The notes beneath the pieces were generated by a model that saw only the letters and a program-made list of their open reading frames with translations, did no database searches and was not told the origin of the DNA. 60,793 nucleotides of DNA from a virus: the IMG/VR virus record IMGVR_UViG_3300045996_001676, positions 1 to 60,793 of that record; one strand, given 5' to 3'. Positions within the stretch are counted from its first letter, which is position 1; each line of letters starts with the position of its first letter. The position numbers and the translations under genes were made by a program. Of this stretch, positions 1-7,332 are shown in pieces.

Positions 1-109
1 TAGCATCGCCTCCAGAAAAAGGGTTGAGGGTAAACACTTATCGCCCAGAGGGTTTTTCCCCCTCTGGGCGATCATGTGTCTATCGTCAGACCCTTACAGA
101 ATCCCGCGG
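1..109. repeat. Left copy of terminal direct repeat
   Basis: Bases 1-109 recur at 60685-60793. The copies differ only at positions 7 (c/t) and 20 (a/t), and positions 21-109 are identical. The simplest reading is a circularly permuted or circular phage genome cut at this point by assembly, with the mismatches near the contig edge being strain variation or end errors. A true terminal repeat is possible. The repeat holds the end of the capsid gene and the following hairpin, so the late operon continues across the contig ends. Confidence 0.9.
40..72 (-). terminator. 13-bp hairpin after the capsid gene
   Basis: A perfect 13-bp stem (40-52 with 60-72) encloses a 7-base loop, directly after the capsid stop codon in the direction of late transcription. 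There is no clear U-run after the stem, so it could be a weak terminator or an mRNA-stabilising 3' hairpin behind an abundant message rather than a full stop. Confidence 0.55.
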
Positions 110-1239
110 ATCACGCCGATTGCTTCCGGATCCTGGAGCACGGGAAGCGAGGCCTGCCACGCTTCGCCCTCGATGCGGGGCGGTTTGTTGTCGTACGGCT
201 GGACCTTGATCGCCCGGCCCGGGTTGGCGCTGCCAGCTGCGCGGCCGATGCCGGTGTATCCGATCGTGTTTTCGAGGCGGAGAGGCTCGGCGTCGGCACG
301 GTCGATCGTCTGGGCCCGGCCCGTGGTGCACAGAAGCACCATCACGCCGCCGGAAACGGTCGACTGGACAAACTTCCCGAAAGTCGAGTTGTCGCGGTAC
401 TGGAGATCGTAGAGCTCGATCGGGGGGAGATCATCGGTGGAGAACAGATCATTGAGCCGCGAGAGCTGGGCGCGCCCGGCTGGCTGGTTGACGACGCTAT
501 TGTCCGAGCTCACCACGCGAACGTGTCCAAGGCGCTGAGTCACCTTGGTATTGAGCGAGAGGATCGACCGGACGTTGGTCGTGGTGACGATCCGATTCAC
601 CTTGTAACCCTTCACCGCCATGACTTCTGCCAGGGCGAGAATGTCGGTGTAGGGATCGTACGCGTTATCGCTCCAGGTGCCGCCCGCGGCGACGCGATGG
701 CCGCTGGGGTTGGGGTAGGTGACCGTTTCGGTGTAACCGTTGTCGCCGCGCCGAACGACCGACGCGTCGATGATCGCCTGCCAGCGCTGGCGCTCGATCG
801 CTTCCAGCAGAGGCCGGAGAAGCGTTACTTCGCTCCAGTTGACCATATTGGCCATCGCCTGCATTTCCTGCCGAACGATCGCGCCACCCTGGACGCCCTG
901 CGTCCCGGTGACCTGTTCGAGCAGGCGGAGGAGTGCGTCGTAGGCCTGCGCGGTGAATTCGCTGGCGACGTCCTGGTAGCCAAGGGCGACGTTCATCTGG
1001 CCGACGATCGTCGATTGTTTCTTCTGCGCGGGGCTGTACCGCGTGCCGTCGTTGGCGACGAGCGTACGGTATTCGATGAGCTCCTCAGTGTACATATTCT
1101 CCGGGACGGGCTTTTCCGGGAGAATCGTCGCACCCAGGTATGCGCGTTCCTTGGTGCCAAACTGAGCCAGCGGATTATTGACAACGCGCGTAAACGCGGC
1201 GGATTCCACCAGCTTCTGTACGAGTCCTGCAACGTTCAT
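94..1239 (-). CDS. Major capsid protein (lambda gpE / HK97-fold type)
   Basis: This 381-aa protein should form the icosahedral shell. Its sequence style is that of the phage capsid E family: an N-terminal arm, a central region with the TYPNPSGHRV segment, and a C-terminal part with ADAEPLRLENTIGYTG followed by a conserved PRIEGEAWQASLPVL-type ending. Length is normal for the family. It lies after the protease/scaffold and the putative decoration gene, the usual head order. A good SD (gagcga/gga region) precedes the ATG. Strong hairpins lie upstream (1292-1323) and downstream (40-72), which would suit a highly expressed, stabilised message. Confidence 0.9.
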   Translation of the reverse strand: MNVAGLVQKLVESAAFTRVVNNPLAQFGTKERAYLGATILPEKPVPENMYTEELIEYRTLVANDGTRYSPAQKKQSTIVGQMNVALGYQDVASEFTAQAYDALLRLLEQVTGTQGVQGGAIVRQEMQAMANMVNWSEVTLLRPLLEAIERQRWQAIIDASVVRRGDNGYTETVTYPNPSGHRVAAGGTWSDNAYDPYTDILALAEVMAVKGYKVNRIVTTTNVRSILSLNTKVTQRLGHVRVVSSDNSVVNQPAGRAQLSRLNDLFSTDDLPPIELYDLQYRDNSTFGKFVQSTVSGGVMVLLCTTGRAQTIDRADAEPLRLENTIGYTGIGRAAGSANPGRAIKVQPYDNKPPRIEGEAWQASLPVLQDPEAIGVIRGIL

Positions 1240-1291
1240 GGGGTCGCTCCAAAAAAGAGGCTCTTGAGATTGGCACTTGAGGGCCTATCCA

Positions 1292-1323
1292 GTGCCCCCC
1301 TCTCCGTGGGGGGAGGGGGGCAC
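1292..1323 (-). other. GC-rich hairpin between decoration and capsid genes
   Basis: A 14-bp stem (1292-1305 with 1310-1323, one G-U) forms from GTGCCCCCC and GGGGGGCAC with an inner CTCTCC/GGGGAG part. It sits in the leader of the capsid gene. No U-tract follows on the minus strand, so it is more likely an RNA-processing or stability element than a terminator. Confidence 0.5.
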
Positions 1324-1340
1324 AAGTCAAGCCGTCGAAA

Positions 1341-2333
1341 TTAATCCTGTCCCTTGATGCACCGATACAAGCTGCGGAGGATCGTGAGTAAGGGAGTGCC
1401 GCCCGCCGTGGTGCGGGTGACATCGGCCGTCGTCGGGCCGGTCGCTGCGGAGACGTCCACCTCGACAAGCGGCTGTGCCTTGCCGGTGTACCCGGCACCG
1501 CTAAAGGTGATCGTCATATCGTTGGTGGTGACCACTGCACACGCCACCGCGGCCGTACCCAGGGCGGCGATCAAAGCCGTCTGGATATCGGCGACGGTCT
1601 GGGTCCACGAGGTGTTATAGGCCACCTTGACCGTTTTCGAGATGCCCGCGCTGCTGAGCGCGGTAATGCTGATCGTGCCGCCCGACATGATCGTATCGAT
1701 GTTGATCGTCTGCACTTCATCGGCGGCCGTGGAAAGCGTGGTGTAGTCGGGGAGGTAGTTTTCCTTGACGGTCGACCGATGGCGATAGAGCTCGATGTCG
1801 TCGCTCACGTTGGCATCGGCAACGTCGAACAGGGTCAGGAAGATCTCATCGTCGGTGACCGCGGCCGGACCGAATGCGGTGCCTGCATCGCGTTCGGCCA
1901 GCGTGCGACCGACGAGCTTCCCGCTCTTGATGTACTTAGTCCCGTGCTTCGAGTAGTAGGCGACATCGCCGACATCGATCGCCGTCGGGATCGCGGAGAC
2001 GGTAAGAGACGTCGCGCCAAGAACCGCGTCCGCGGTGAGCGTGGCGAATTTCTTGCCGCCGAAATGCAAAGTGGTCCCCTTGGGAATGAGCACATTGCCC
2101 ACGCCCAGATTGTTATTCAGGGGGTTGATCGGCAGCGCCAGCGCGGTAACGGTGATCGAGGTCGCATCGGCCGACGTCGCAGCCGCGGTGACCTTGATTC
2201 CGCCCTCGTCGACGAATGCCGACGCGTCGATCTTGGCGGGAAACAGCTCGATATGCTCGCGCCCGCCGAAGTCAGCCGCCCATACCGGAGGCGACTTGAT
2301 ATTGCCGATGAAATTCATGCGTGCCGTGGCCAT
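1341..2333 (-). CDS. Putative head decoration / capsid-associated protein
   Basis: This 330-aa protein lies between the protease/scaffold and the capsid gene, the position of lambda gpD-type proteins. The first ~180 residues contain a beta-rich region and the segment KYIKSGKLVGRTLAERDAG followed by GTAFGPA, typical of phage head-decoration proteins with a 'GTLLGRT' style motif. Residues ~210-310 look like an Ig-like or other beta-sandwich repeat. It is longer than gpD (~110 aa), consistent with an added surface domain. Function is inferred from position and style; no catalytic motif is seen. Confidence 0.6.
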   Translation of the reverse strand: MATARMNFIGNIKSPPVWAADFGGREHIELFPAKIDASAFVDEGGIKVTAAATSADATSITVTALALPINPLNNNLGVGNVLIPKGTTLHFGGKKFATLTADAVLGATSLTVSAIPTAIDVGDVAYYSKHGTKYIKSGKLVGRTLAERDAGTAFGPAAVTDDEIFLTLFDVADANVSDDIELYRHRSTVKENYLPDYTTLSTAADEVQTINIDTIMSGGTISITALSSAGISKTVKVAYNTSWTQTVADIQTALIAALGTAAVACAVVTTNDMTITFSGAGYTGKAQPLVEVDVSAATGPTTADVTRTTAGGTPLLTILRSLYRCIKGQD

Positions 2334-2433
2334 GTGATGAAACTCCGAAAAGAGCCGTTGTCGCCGTTTTTTTGTTCACCGCCCCATAGGGCGAAAGGTT
2401 TCTGTTTTCTGCCGAGAGACGTCGCGTGATTCG

Positions 2434-2988
2434 TTACTTGGCAACGTGGCCGTAGATCGACTTCACGTGCGCATCCAGGATCTTGTCGACGGCCGCGCGA
2501 GACGGGTCGGGCTTTTCCTCGCCCGCTTCGAGCTCATCGTCGCCGGAGAGATTTTTCGTATCCTCGACAACCGCGGTGCCGCCCTGGACGCCCGACTTGG
2601 CACCTTTCTTGAGGGGCTCGCGATCCTTCACGATCGCATCGACCAGCTTTTCGATCGTGGAGACGTAAGCCTCCGGCGAATCGGCCGAGAGCGCCAGCGT
2701 GGAGAATTCTTTCTTGTCGATGTTGCCGACAAACTGCTCGCGGAGCTTGGCAATCCCGGCGTCGGTCATAATGCCCTTGAGCCGGTCAAATTCCTTGGAT
2801 GCCATCCGGCACGCCATCGAAACCACGGTCGGATTTGGGACGTCGGCAGAGAGCGCTTTCGTCTGCGATTCAAACTTGCCGCGGCACTGTTCGAGCACGC
2901 CGTCGACGTTATCCTCGGTCACCGCCTGCGAGATACCGGCAAGGCCTGCGAGTGCAATCGTTGCGGCGAGCACTTGAGCAACTTTCAT
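2434..2988 (-). CDS. Nested scaffold-like product (internal start)
   Basis: An in-frame ATG at 2988 within the protease gene is preceded by GGAGAATCTCCC, a good SD at proper spacing, giving a 184-aa product. This matches the lambda C/Nu3 and Mu I/Z pattern, in which a scaffold is made from an internal start. Oddly, residues 1-22 (MKVAQVLAATIALAGLAGIS) look like a hydrophobic signal-type helix, which is unusual for a scaffold. The remainder is helical and acidic near the C-terminus. Confidence 0.55.
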   Translation of the reverse strand: MKVAQVLAATIALAGLAGISQAVTEDNVDGVLEQCRGKFESQTKALSADVPNPTVVSMACRMASKEFDRLKGIMTDAGIAKLREQFVGNIDKKEFSTLALSADSPEAYVSTIEKLVDAIVKDREPLKKGAKSGVQGGTAVVEDTKNLSGDDELEAGEEKPDPSRAAVDKILDAHVKSIYGHVAK

Positions 2989-3627
2989 GGGAGATTCTCC
3001 ATCGTCAGAAGACAAAATGAACCGCTCCGGCGTGTCCGCGCTGGCGGCGATGAGCTCAAAACCTTTTTGACCAGGGACGAGCGGATTGGCCACGATCGAA
3101 ATTGCCGTGATTGCTTCCGTCTTTTCCCCGTCGATTTCCACGACGTCGATCTCTGGCGAGGTGTCTTTGTTCCGCGTCACCAGATCCAGGGCCCGCTCCC
3201 CCTTCACTTCCACGACCGCAAAGGTCGTATCGCCCTCGTTGAAGATGTCGACCGTATCGCAAACCACGTTTTCGGCCATCGTCCGCAGCCGTTCGACGCG
3301 CGACTTTTTGAACGCGCCCGCGTGATTGGTCGTTACCGGGGCGTGCGGGGCATCGAGGGTAAACGCGCCGGTGTCGTCCCGCAGCTTGACCGGCTTCCCG
3401 GCCTCTTTCATCGCCCGCCAGGAGTCGACCCAGGTTTTACGCCGCTCCGGCGTCACTTCCAGCTCGAAAATCGTCCGGCCGGTCGCCTTGTCCCGCTTCA
3501 CAAACTTTCCATCCCGGATCACATCCTTTACGAAGCGCGCCACCGGCTGGCCGTCGACGATCCGGATCTCGCTGGATCGCCGCGCGGGAGTCGAGGAGGA
3601 GCTCGAAAGAATGAAAGACTCAGGCAT
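2434..3627 (-). CDS. Prohead protease with C-terminal scaffold (Mu I-like)
   Basis: This 397-aa protein combines an N-terminal protease-like half with a C-terminal helical, charged scaffold-like half. The N-terminal part has alternating strands ending in the segment TAISIVANPLVPG, as in Mu gpI-type prohead proteases. I chose the start MPESF (3627) because the 25 codons upstream run through a terminator-like hairpin and have poor composition. Catalytic residues were not pinned down. An in-frame internal ATG with its own SD at 2988 would release the scaffold half alone. The gene is followed by decoration and capsid genes. Confidence 0.7.
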   Translation of the reverse strand: MPESFILSSSSSTPARRSSEIRIVDGQPVARFVKDVIRDGKFVKRDKATGRTIFELEVTPERRKTWVDSWRAMKEAGKPVKLRDDTGAFTLDAPHAPVTTNHAGAFKKSRVERLRTMAENVVCDTVDIFNEGDTTFAVVEVKGERALDLVTRNKDTSPEIDVVEIDGEKTEAITAISIVANPLVPGQKGFELIAASADTPERFILSSDDGESPMKVAQVLAATIALAGLAGISQAVTEDNVDGVLEQCRGKFESQTKALSADVPNPTVVSMACRMASKEFDRLKGIMTDAGIAKLREQFVGNIDKKEFSTLALSADSPEAYVSTIEKLVDAIVKDREPLKKGAKSGVQGGTAVVEDTKNLSGDDELEAGEEKPDPSRAAVDKILDAHVKSIYGHVAK

Positions 3628-3655
3628 GACCGTATATAGGAAATTCAGTCCCCCC

Positions 3656-3690
3656 GAAAAGGCCGCCCCCTGCCTTGCGAGGGGGCGGCC
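3656..3690 (-). terminator. Rho-independent terminator (minus strand)
   Basis: Stem GGCCGCCCCC/GGGGGCGGCC (3661-3670 with 3681-3690) is followed on the minus strand by TTTT. It lies after the 164-aa gene and before the protease gene. It would separate the terminase/portal/MuF message from the protease/capsid message or reduce read-through. Confidence 0.6.
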
Positions 3691-3729
3691 CAAGCGCCGC
3701 ACGCGTCCATGAAAAGTATCGAAAGGAAA

Positions 3730-4224
3730 TTACCCCAGAACGATCAAAACGTCGAGCGCCTGGACGAGCGTCCCGGCAAGATCGATGTTTTTGGCGCTCC
3801 CGCCGACGTCCGGTGCCGCGTCCACCCCTTCCCAGAGATAGCTTTCGCCCGGCCGGAGGGTGATCGACCAGCCCGCCCCGTGCAGCTGGTATCCATTGCT
3901 CGCCCCGACGGTGATCGTGATATTGTTCGCGTTGCTGCTGGGGTTGCGGAATTTGACCGCCTGGACCTTGAGCCCCGTCCCGTCGACCGTCGTCCCGTTG
4001 GTGCCCGGTAGCGCCGTGAGATCGATCGTTCCCACGCCCGCCGCCAATGCCTTTTGAAACCCGGCGACTTTTGTCGCGGGGGGAGTAGTTGTGGCGTCAA
4101 TCGAGCTTTGAACGTTCAGCCCGTTATGGGTGACCTTGTTCGAGCTGCTGGACAAAAAAGCGCCGTTATTCGTGATCGTTTCGACGACAGTCAAGGCGCT
4201 TTGCAGGGTTGCGTAAATCGGCAC
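3730..4224 (-). CDS. Hypothetical virion protein, beta-rich
   Basis: A 164-aa protein of unknown family. It is rich in Ser/Thr/Asn/Val, with no cysteine and a C-terminal ITLRPGESYLWEGVD segment of the kind seen in small phage structural proteins of beta-sandwich type. The 128-aa product of 43673-44059 has a comparable look (Gly/Ser-rich beta strands, ITIRGG end). A minor head or fibre-attachment role is only an inference from its place between MuF-like and protease genes. Confidence 0.55.
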   Translation of the reverse strand: MPIYATLQSALTVVETITNNGAFLSSSSNKVTHNGLNVQSSIDATTTPPATKVAGFQKALAAGVGTIDLTALPGTNGTTVDGTGLKVQAVKFRNPSSNANNITITVGASNGYQLHGAGWSITLRPGESYLWEGVDAAPDVGGSAKNIDLAGTLVQALDVLIVLG

Positions 4225-4604
4225 GGTAAGACCTCCCTGGAAATCGTCAGTTCATGCCCACATGGGCCGCTCTGGCGATCTCGGTTGCGAAAAAAGCATT
4301 TAGAACGCCCTCGACGTCGGAGGCGAGGGGGCAAACGTAGAACAGGCCGAACGGCGCCAGCTCCACGACGTAGTTTTCCGACCGCGGATTCCACCGAACG
4401 ATCGCGTATCGCTTGCCGATCTGGCGGACCACCGACCATCCACTCGACGTCAAAACCAGCCGCCCGCCGCATCGCCGGTACAGGTGAAACAGCTCCACGA
4501 GCATTTGGATCCACCTCCGGGCGCCGCCGCCGGACGCGCCGGTCGATGCCCCAGGCAATGACCCCGACGATTGCCGATACCGCCAGCGCGACGAGAGAGG
4601 CCAT
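4191..4604 (-). CDS. Possible small membrane protein, overlapping frame
   Basis: A reading frame starts just after the MuF-like gene with a convincing transmembrane N-terminus (MASLVALAVSAIVGVIAWGI then Arg-rich). Beyond ~40 residues the frame overlaps 4247-4504 and has shadow-like, Arg/Pro-rich composition. Either a short membrane protein is read here and the tail is accidental, or the frame is spurious. Reported because the TM start fills an otherwise empty ~100 bases. Confidence 0.3.
   Translation of the reverse strand: MASLVALAVSAIVGVIAWGIDRRVRRRRPEVDPNARGAVSPVPAMRRAAGFDVEWMVGGPPDRQAIRDRSVESAVGKLRRGAGAVRPVLRLPPRLRRRGRSKCFFRNRDRQSGPCGHELTISREVLPCRFTQPCKAP
4247..4504 (-). CDS. Small hypothetical protein
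   Basis: An 85-aa protein starting at MLVELFHLYRR, chosen because GGAGGTGG stands directly upstream of that ATG. It has balanced composition, with a mid-section VVRQIGKRYAIVRWNP and aromatic strands FGLFYVCPLASD, and no recognised domain. It lies in the head operon after the MuF-like gene. Confidence 0.6.
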   Translation of the reverse strand: MLVELFHLYRRCGGRLVLTSSGWSVVRQIGKRYAIVRWNPRSENYVVELAPFGLFYVCPLASDVEGVLNAFFATEIARAAHVGMN

Positions 4605-4608
4605 CGGT

Positions 4609-5430
4609 TCAGCCTCCGAATTCAATATGACATTTACAGTTCCAGAGACACAGCCGCTCCCCGATCGGTGTCAGCCGCCCGATCCCTACCCAGCCCAGGC
4701 CGGTAAGTGACGGGCAATCCGGCCGCGGCTGGGGTTTCGACTTCGAGCTCCAATAACAGTGTTCGGCCGACCCCAGTACATTGCGCTCCATCGTATACCC
4801 CGCCTCCGCCCCCGCCCGGCGCCTCATCCCGTCGAATGTTCCCACGGGCATCTTGCCGTATGCCGCCGCCCGCCACCCGGCCTCTTCCGGCGTCAATTCG
4901 TCGATCTCATCGGCGAACCGCTCCAGGCGATCCATCTGGTAATCGACCGACTCCCCCACCTTGCCCAGATCGGCCCGTGTGATCGAGGCCTTACCCCCAC
5001 GCCCCGCAATCGCGTTGACGAGCTGGCCGTCCTTTACCGCCTGGATCATCGCGCCATGGAATTGCGGCGCCGCCAGGGCCTCCGATGCCGCCGCGCGGGC
5101 GATCGCCTCCATCTCTGCGGCATGCGCCTTGTTAAATGCATTGATCGCCGCCCGCAGCTTCGCCGCCGGAACGTAGCTCCCCCCCTTGGCGAAAAGTGCC
5201 CGGTCCGGATTCCACCAGAAGCCCGGCCGCGACGATCCCGCCCGCGGTGCCGACATCAGGCCCTGGAATGCGGGGGGGGCGAGGCGATCCCACACGGCAT
5301 CCACCCGCGCCAGATCCAGGGGAGTCACCACCAGGAGCGCCGCCGCGAGCTCGCGATCCCGCTCGGAGGGAGTCACCGGCCCGGCCGATCGCCGGAGCAC
5401 TATCGACGGATCTCGCTCAGTTTTCGGCAT
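4609..5430 (-). CDS. Putative head morphogenesis (MuF-like) protein
   Basis: A 273-aa protein starting at MPKTERDPSIV; the longer frame runs into the neighbour. A helical N-terminal and middle part lead to a C-terminus with an HCYWSS segment and ending LCLWNCKCHIEF. A terminal Cys-x-Cys-His motif is typical of phage SPP1 gp7 / MuF-type minor head proteins. It sits downstream of the portal in the head operon, where such a protein bound to the portal is expected. Assignment rests on the motif and the position. Confidence 0.55.
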   Translation of the reverse strand: MPKTERDPSIVLRRSAGPVTPSERDRELAAALLVVTPLDLARVDAVWDRLAPPAFQGLMSAPRAGSSRPGFWWNPDRALFAKGGSYVPAAKLRAAINAFNKAHAAEMEAIARAAASEALAAPQFHGAMIQAVKDGQLVNAIAGRGGKASITRADLGKVGESVDYQMDRLERFADEIDELTPEEAGWRAAAYGKMPVGTFDGMRRRAGAEAGYTMERNVLGSAEHCYWSSKSKPQPRPDCPSLTGLGWVGIGRLTPIGERLCLWNCKCHIEFGG

Positions 5431-5689
5431 TGGCCAGCTCCCGGAACGCCTCCGCACCATCGCGCTTGCCCAGTGACCATAACCCGGCCCGCTCGTCATC
5501 CCAATAGGGATTCTTCTCATCGTTGCTGTAGAAGCCCCGGACGTACGGATCCGTATTTACGCTCACATGGAGCGGCTTGGGCTTTTTCTTGACCTTGACC
5601 GGCGCAGAATACCCGCAGTGGATGCACGCCGCCCCGCCGTTGTATCGGTGTTTGCGGTTCGGAAATTTGCATTGCTGGTAAAGAAGCAT
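5417..5689 (-). CDS. Small zinc-ribbon-like protein
   Basis: A 90-aa protein with CKF-x(13)-ACIHCGYS near the N-terminus, a likely treble-clef or ribbon zinc site with only part of the Cys pairs, followed by a Lys-rich segment and a charged C-terminus. It overlaps the start of the MuF-like gene by 14 bases, so the two are translationally coupled. It is one of several Cys-rich small proteins in this head operon. Confidence 0.65.
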   Translation of the reverse strand: MLLYQQCKFPNRKHRYNGGAACIHCGYSAPVKVKKKPKPLHVSVNTDPYVRGFYSNDEKNPYWDDERAGLWSLGKRDGAEAFRELANAEN

Positions 5690-6046
5690 TTACGCCACCC
5701 CTGGAAAGACTCGGCCCTCGCAGTCATCGGTGAGCACGCCATTACGAAGCCAGCCGTGGTATTGCCCCACGTGGTTGATCGATGGGGATGCTGTCACCAT
5801 CGGAGGTTCGCCGATGCGGGTCCACTGAGGGAGGCGAGTCTTCCCGGCCCGGTCCGGCTGGCTGTTGTAGTTTCGGCCCTGATCGATGTTCCACTCGCTC
5901 CCGCTTGGCAGCTTCACGACTAGCTCGCCATCCTCGAAATACATTGCCCCAACCGGCAGATCGTTGAACGAAACCACCTTCCCATCATGCCGAAAGTAGA
6001 AGGATGGGGCGTCGAGGTATTCGACCATGAAGCATTTCCAGGCCAT
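5690..6046 (-). CDS. Small hypothetical protein
   Basis: A 118-aa protein starting at MAWKCFMVEYLD; the start overlaps the stop of the previous gene by one base (TAATG type). It is rich in Trp, Tyr and Phe, with the segment LPSGSEWNIDQ. There is no recognised domain. The style resembles small protein families found near phage head genes that are predicted to be beta-barrels. Confidence 0.6.
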   Translation of the reverse strand: MAWKCFMVEYLDAPSFYFRHDGKVVSFNDLPVGAMYFEDGELVVKLPSGSEWNIDQGRNYNSQPDRAGKTRLPQWTRIGEPPMVTASPSINHVGQYHGWLRNGVLTDDCEGRVFPGVA

Positions 6047-6288
6047 TACTTCCACCCCTCCAACGTCGCGGCCTTGAACCATCCGCACCCGGCGAGGGGG
6101 CATCGCAATACAGGATTCAGCAGGCCGCCCGCTCCGATCTGGTAGTGTTTCGCCAGAACGAACGCGCCGCCGCACTTTGGGCAACACACCTCGGCAACGA
6201 TCTTCACCCGCTTTTTCCCGACGATCTCAAGCCGCCGGTATTGACCGGGCTCCAGATCATCGCATTTTCCAACGACAAACCGTGTCAT
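6046..6288 (-). CDS. Zinc-ribbon protein
   Basis: An 80-aa protein with CCPKCGG at ~37-43 and CPLAGC at ~65-70, a C-x2-C ... C-x4-C zinc ribbon. The start MTRFVVGK is fixed by an ATGA overlap with the stop of the upstream 48-aa gene. It may bind nucleic acid or stabilise a small virion part. Context is the dense, coupled run of small genes between portal and MuF-like genes. Confidence 0.65.
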   Translation of the reverse strand: MTRFVVGKCDDLEPGQYRRLEIVGKKRVKIVAEVCCPKCGGAFVLAKHYQIGAGGLLNPVLRCPLAGCGWFKAATLEGWK

Positions 6289-6431
6289 AATCCCCGCTCG
6301 ACTGCTGGCCTTGCCGAACGCGGCGGCGCGGCCCGCTTGGGCTTGCGCCACACTGTCGGCATTGTGCCCGGCGGATACTTTGCCGGGCGCTCCGGATACA
6401 GGGGTTTAGGCTTTGGCGTTTCGTCCGCCAT
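6285..6431 (-). CDS. 48-aa Pro/Lys/Arg-rich protein
   Basis: A short frame starts at MADETPKPKPLYPERP and ends PAVERGL. Its start overlaps the end of the 147-aa gene and its stop overlaps the next start (ATGA). Both couplings support it as real despite its size. It is very basic and proline-rich, so probably disordered; a role binding DNA or packing against the capsid is possible but not shown. Confidence 0.55.
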   Translation of the reverse strand: MADETPKPKPLYPERPAKYPPGTMPTVWRKPKRAAPPRSARPAVERGL

Positions 6432-6849
6432 CGTTGCTCCCAGGGATCGGCGATCCGTCGGCGAGCGTGAACTCCCCGACCGGATGCGATCCGCCGCCGC
6501 AGTGATAACACGGCAGAAACTGGAACAGCCCCGGGCACTCGAACAGCTTCTCACCGATCGCCGCCATGTTGCTATCGAGCGTCGTCGTGTGGCCGCACTT
6601 GTGCCGAATGGAAACGACCGCCTTGCGACTGCGCGCCGCCCTCGCCGCCTCCGCCTCTGCCATCCGCGGCGTTGTGAGAGGAGGCTCCGTGTATTTGATC
6701 GCCGCGATCTCCGCAGGCGATTCCGTTTTAACGCCCAGGCGATCCGCGTAGGCCGCGGCGACTTCGCCAGGAGTGGCTTCCGGATCCGCGAGAACTTGCT
6801 CCAGTGGCCGCGCGAGATCGTTCGCATTCGCTTCGGGGTTTCCAGTCAT
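6406..6849 (-). CDS. Cys/His-rich hypothetical protein
   Basis: A 147-aa protein. The N-terminal half is helical and Ala-rich, and the C-terminal part carries HKCGHTTTL, FECPG and PCYHCGGGSH, enough Cys/His for a zinc site. A strong SD (AGGAGG) stands upstream. Function unknown. It begins the run of coupled small genes that ends in the MuF-like gene. Confidence 0.65.
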   Translation of the reverse strand: MTGNPEANANDLARPLEQVLADPEATPGEVAAAYADRLGVKTESPAEIAAIKYTEPPLTTPRMAEAEAARAARSRKAVVSIRHKCGHTTTLDSNMAAIGEKLFECPGLFQFLPCYHCGGGSHPVGEFTLADGSPIPGSNDGGRNAKA

Positions 6850-6903
6850 AGCAGGGGGCCTCCTAAATGTGCCGCTTACCTATAGCGAGCACAGCCCCCG
6901 CGC

Positions 6904-7296
6904 CTACGATTTCTCCGGCTTGGGCTTCTCCTCATCCCCCTGCCCGCCCTCATCCTCCGCCCCCTCCGCGGACTCCTCCCCCTCCCCCTCGCCCTCATCC
7001 TCGCTCCCCATCCCGCCGTGAATCTGGATAAACGTCTCCTCTCCCCGCGCGGCGAGCAAATCGAGAAGGCCCTGGAGCGTCGTTACGACGTCATCCTCCG
7101 GCGGATCCGCTTGCATACCCGCCTGGATCTCGCTCTCCAGCTGCGCGGGATCATCCGCCCAGCCCTTCTCCACGAGATGGCGCAGCTCCGGCGAATCGGT
7201 TTCCAAGCCCTCTACCCATCGCGAGACGTCGCCCCAGCCCGCCGTAGAGGCGAGGTGATGCGATTCAGATTCCCCGATTGCCAGTGATACGCCCAT
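6904..7296 (-). CDS. Acidic-tailed hypothetical protein
   Basis: A 130-aa protein. Residues 1-95 are predicted helical, and the C-terminus is a Glu/Gly/Asp low-complexity tail (SEDEGEGEGEES and beyond) ending in KPKPEKS. It follows the portal gene. The acidic tail might mimic DNA or bind a basic capsid partner; this is inference. Confidence 0.6.
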   Translation of the reverse strand: MGVSLAIGESESHHLASTAGWGDVSRWVEGLETDSPELRHLVEKGWADDPAQLESEIQAGMQADPPEDDVVTTLQGLLDLLAARGEETFIQIHGGMGSEDEGEGEGEESAEGAEDEGGQGDEEKPKPEKS

Positions 7297-7332
7297 AATT
7301 CGCCCTTTTTCGCTGGGGTGGATGTCCAGATC

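Noticed and set aside
76-1344. Long plus-strand frame (422 aa) opposite the capsid gene
   Set aside because: Composition is Arg/Val/Asp-skewed, typical of an antisense shadow in GC-rich DNA, while the minus frame encodes a clear capsid protein.
2446-3639. Plus-strand 397-aa frame opposite the protease/scaffold gene
   Set aside because: Arg/His-rich shadow frame without SD or coupling; the minus-strand product fits the head operon.
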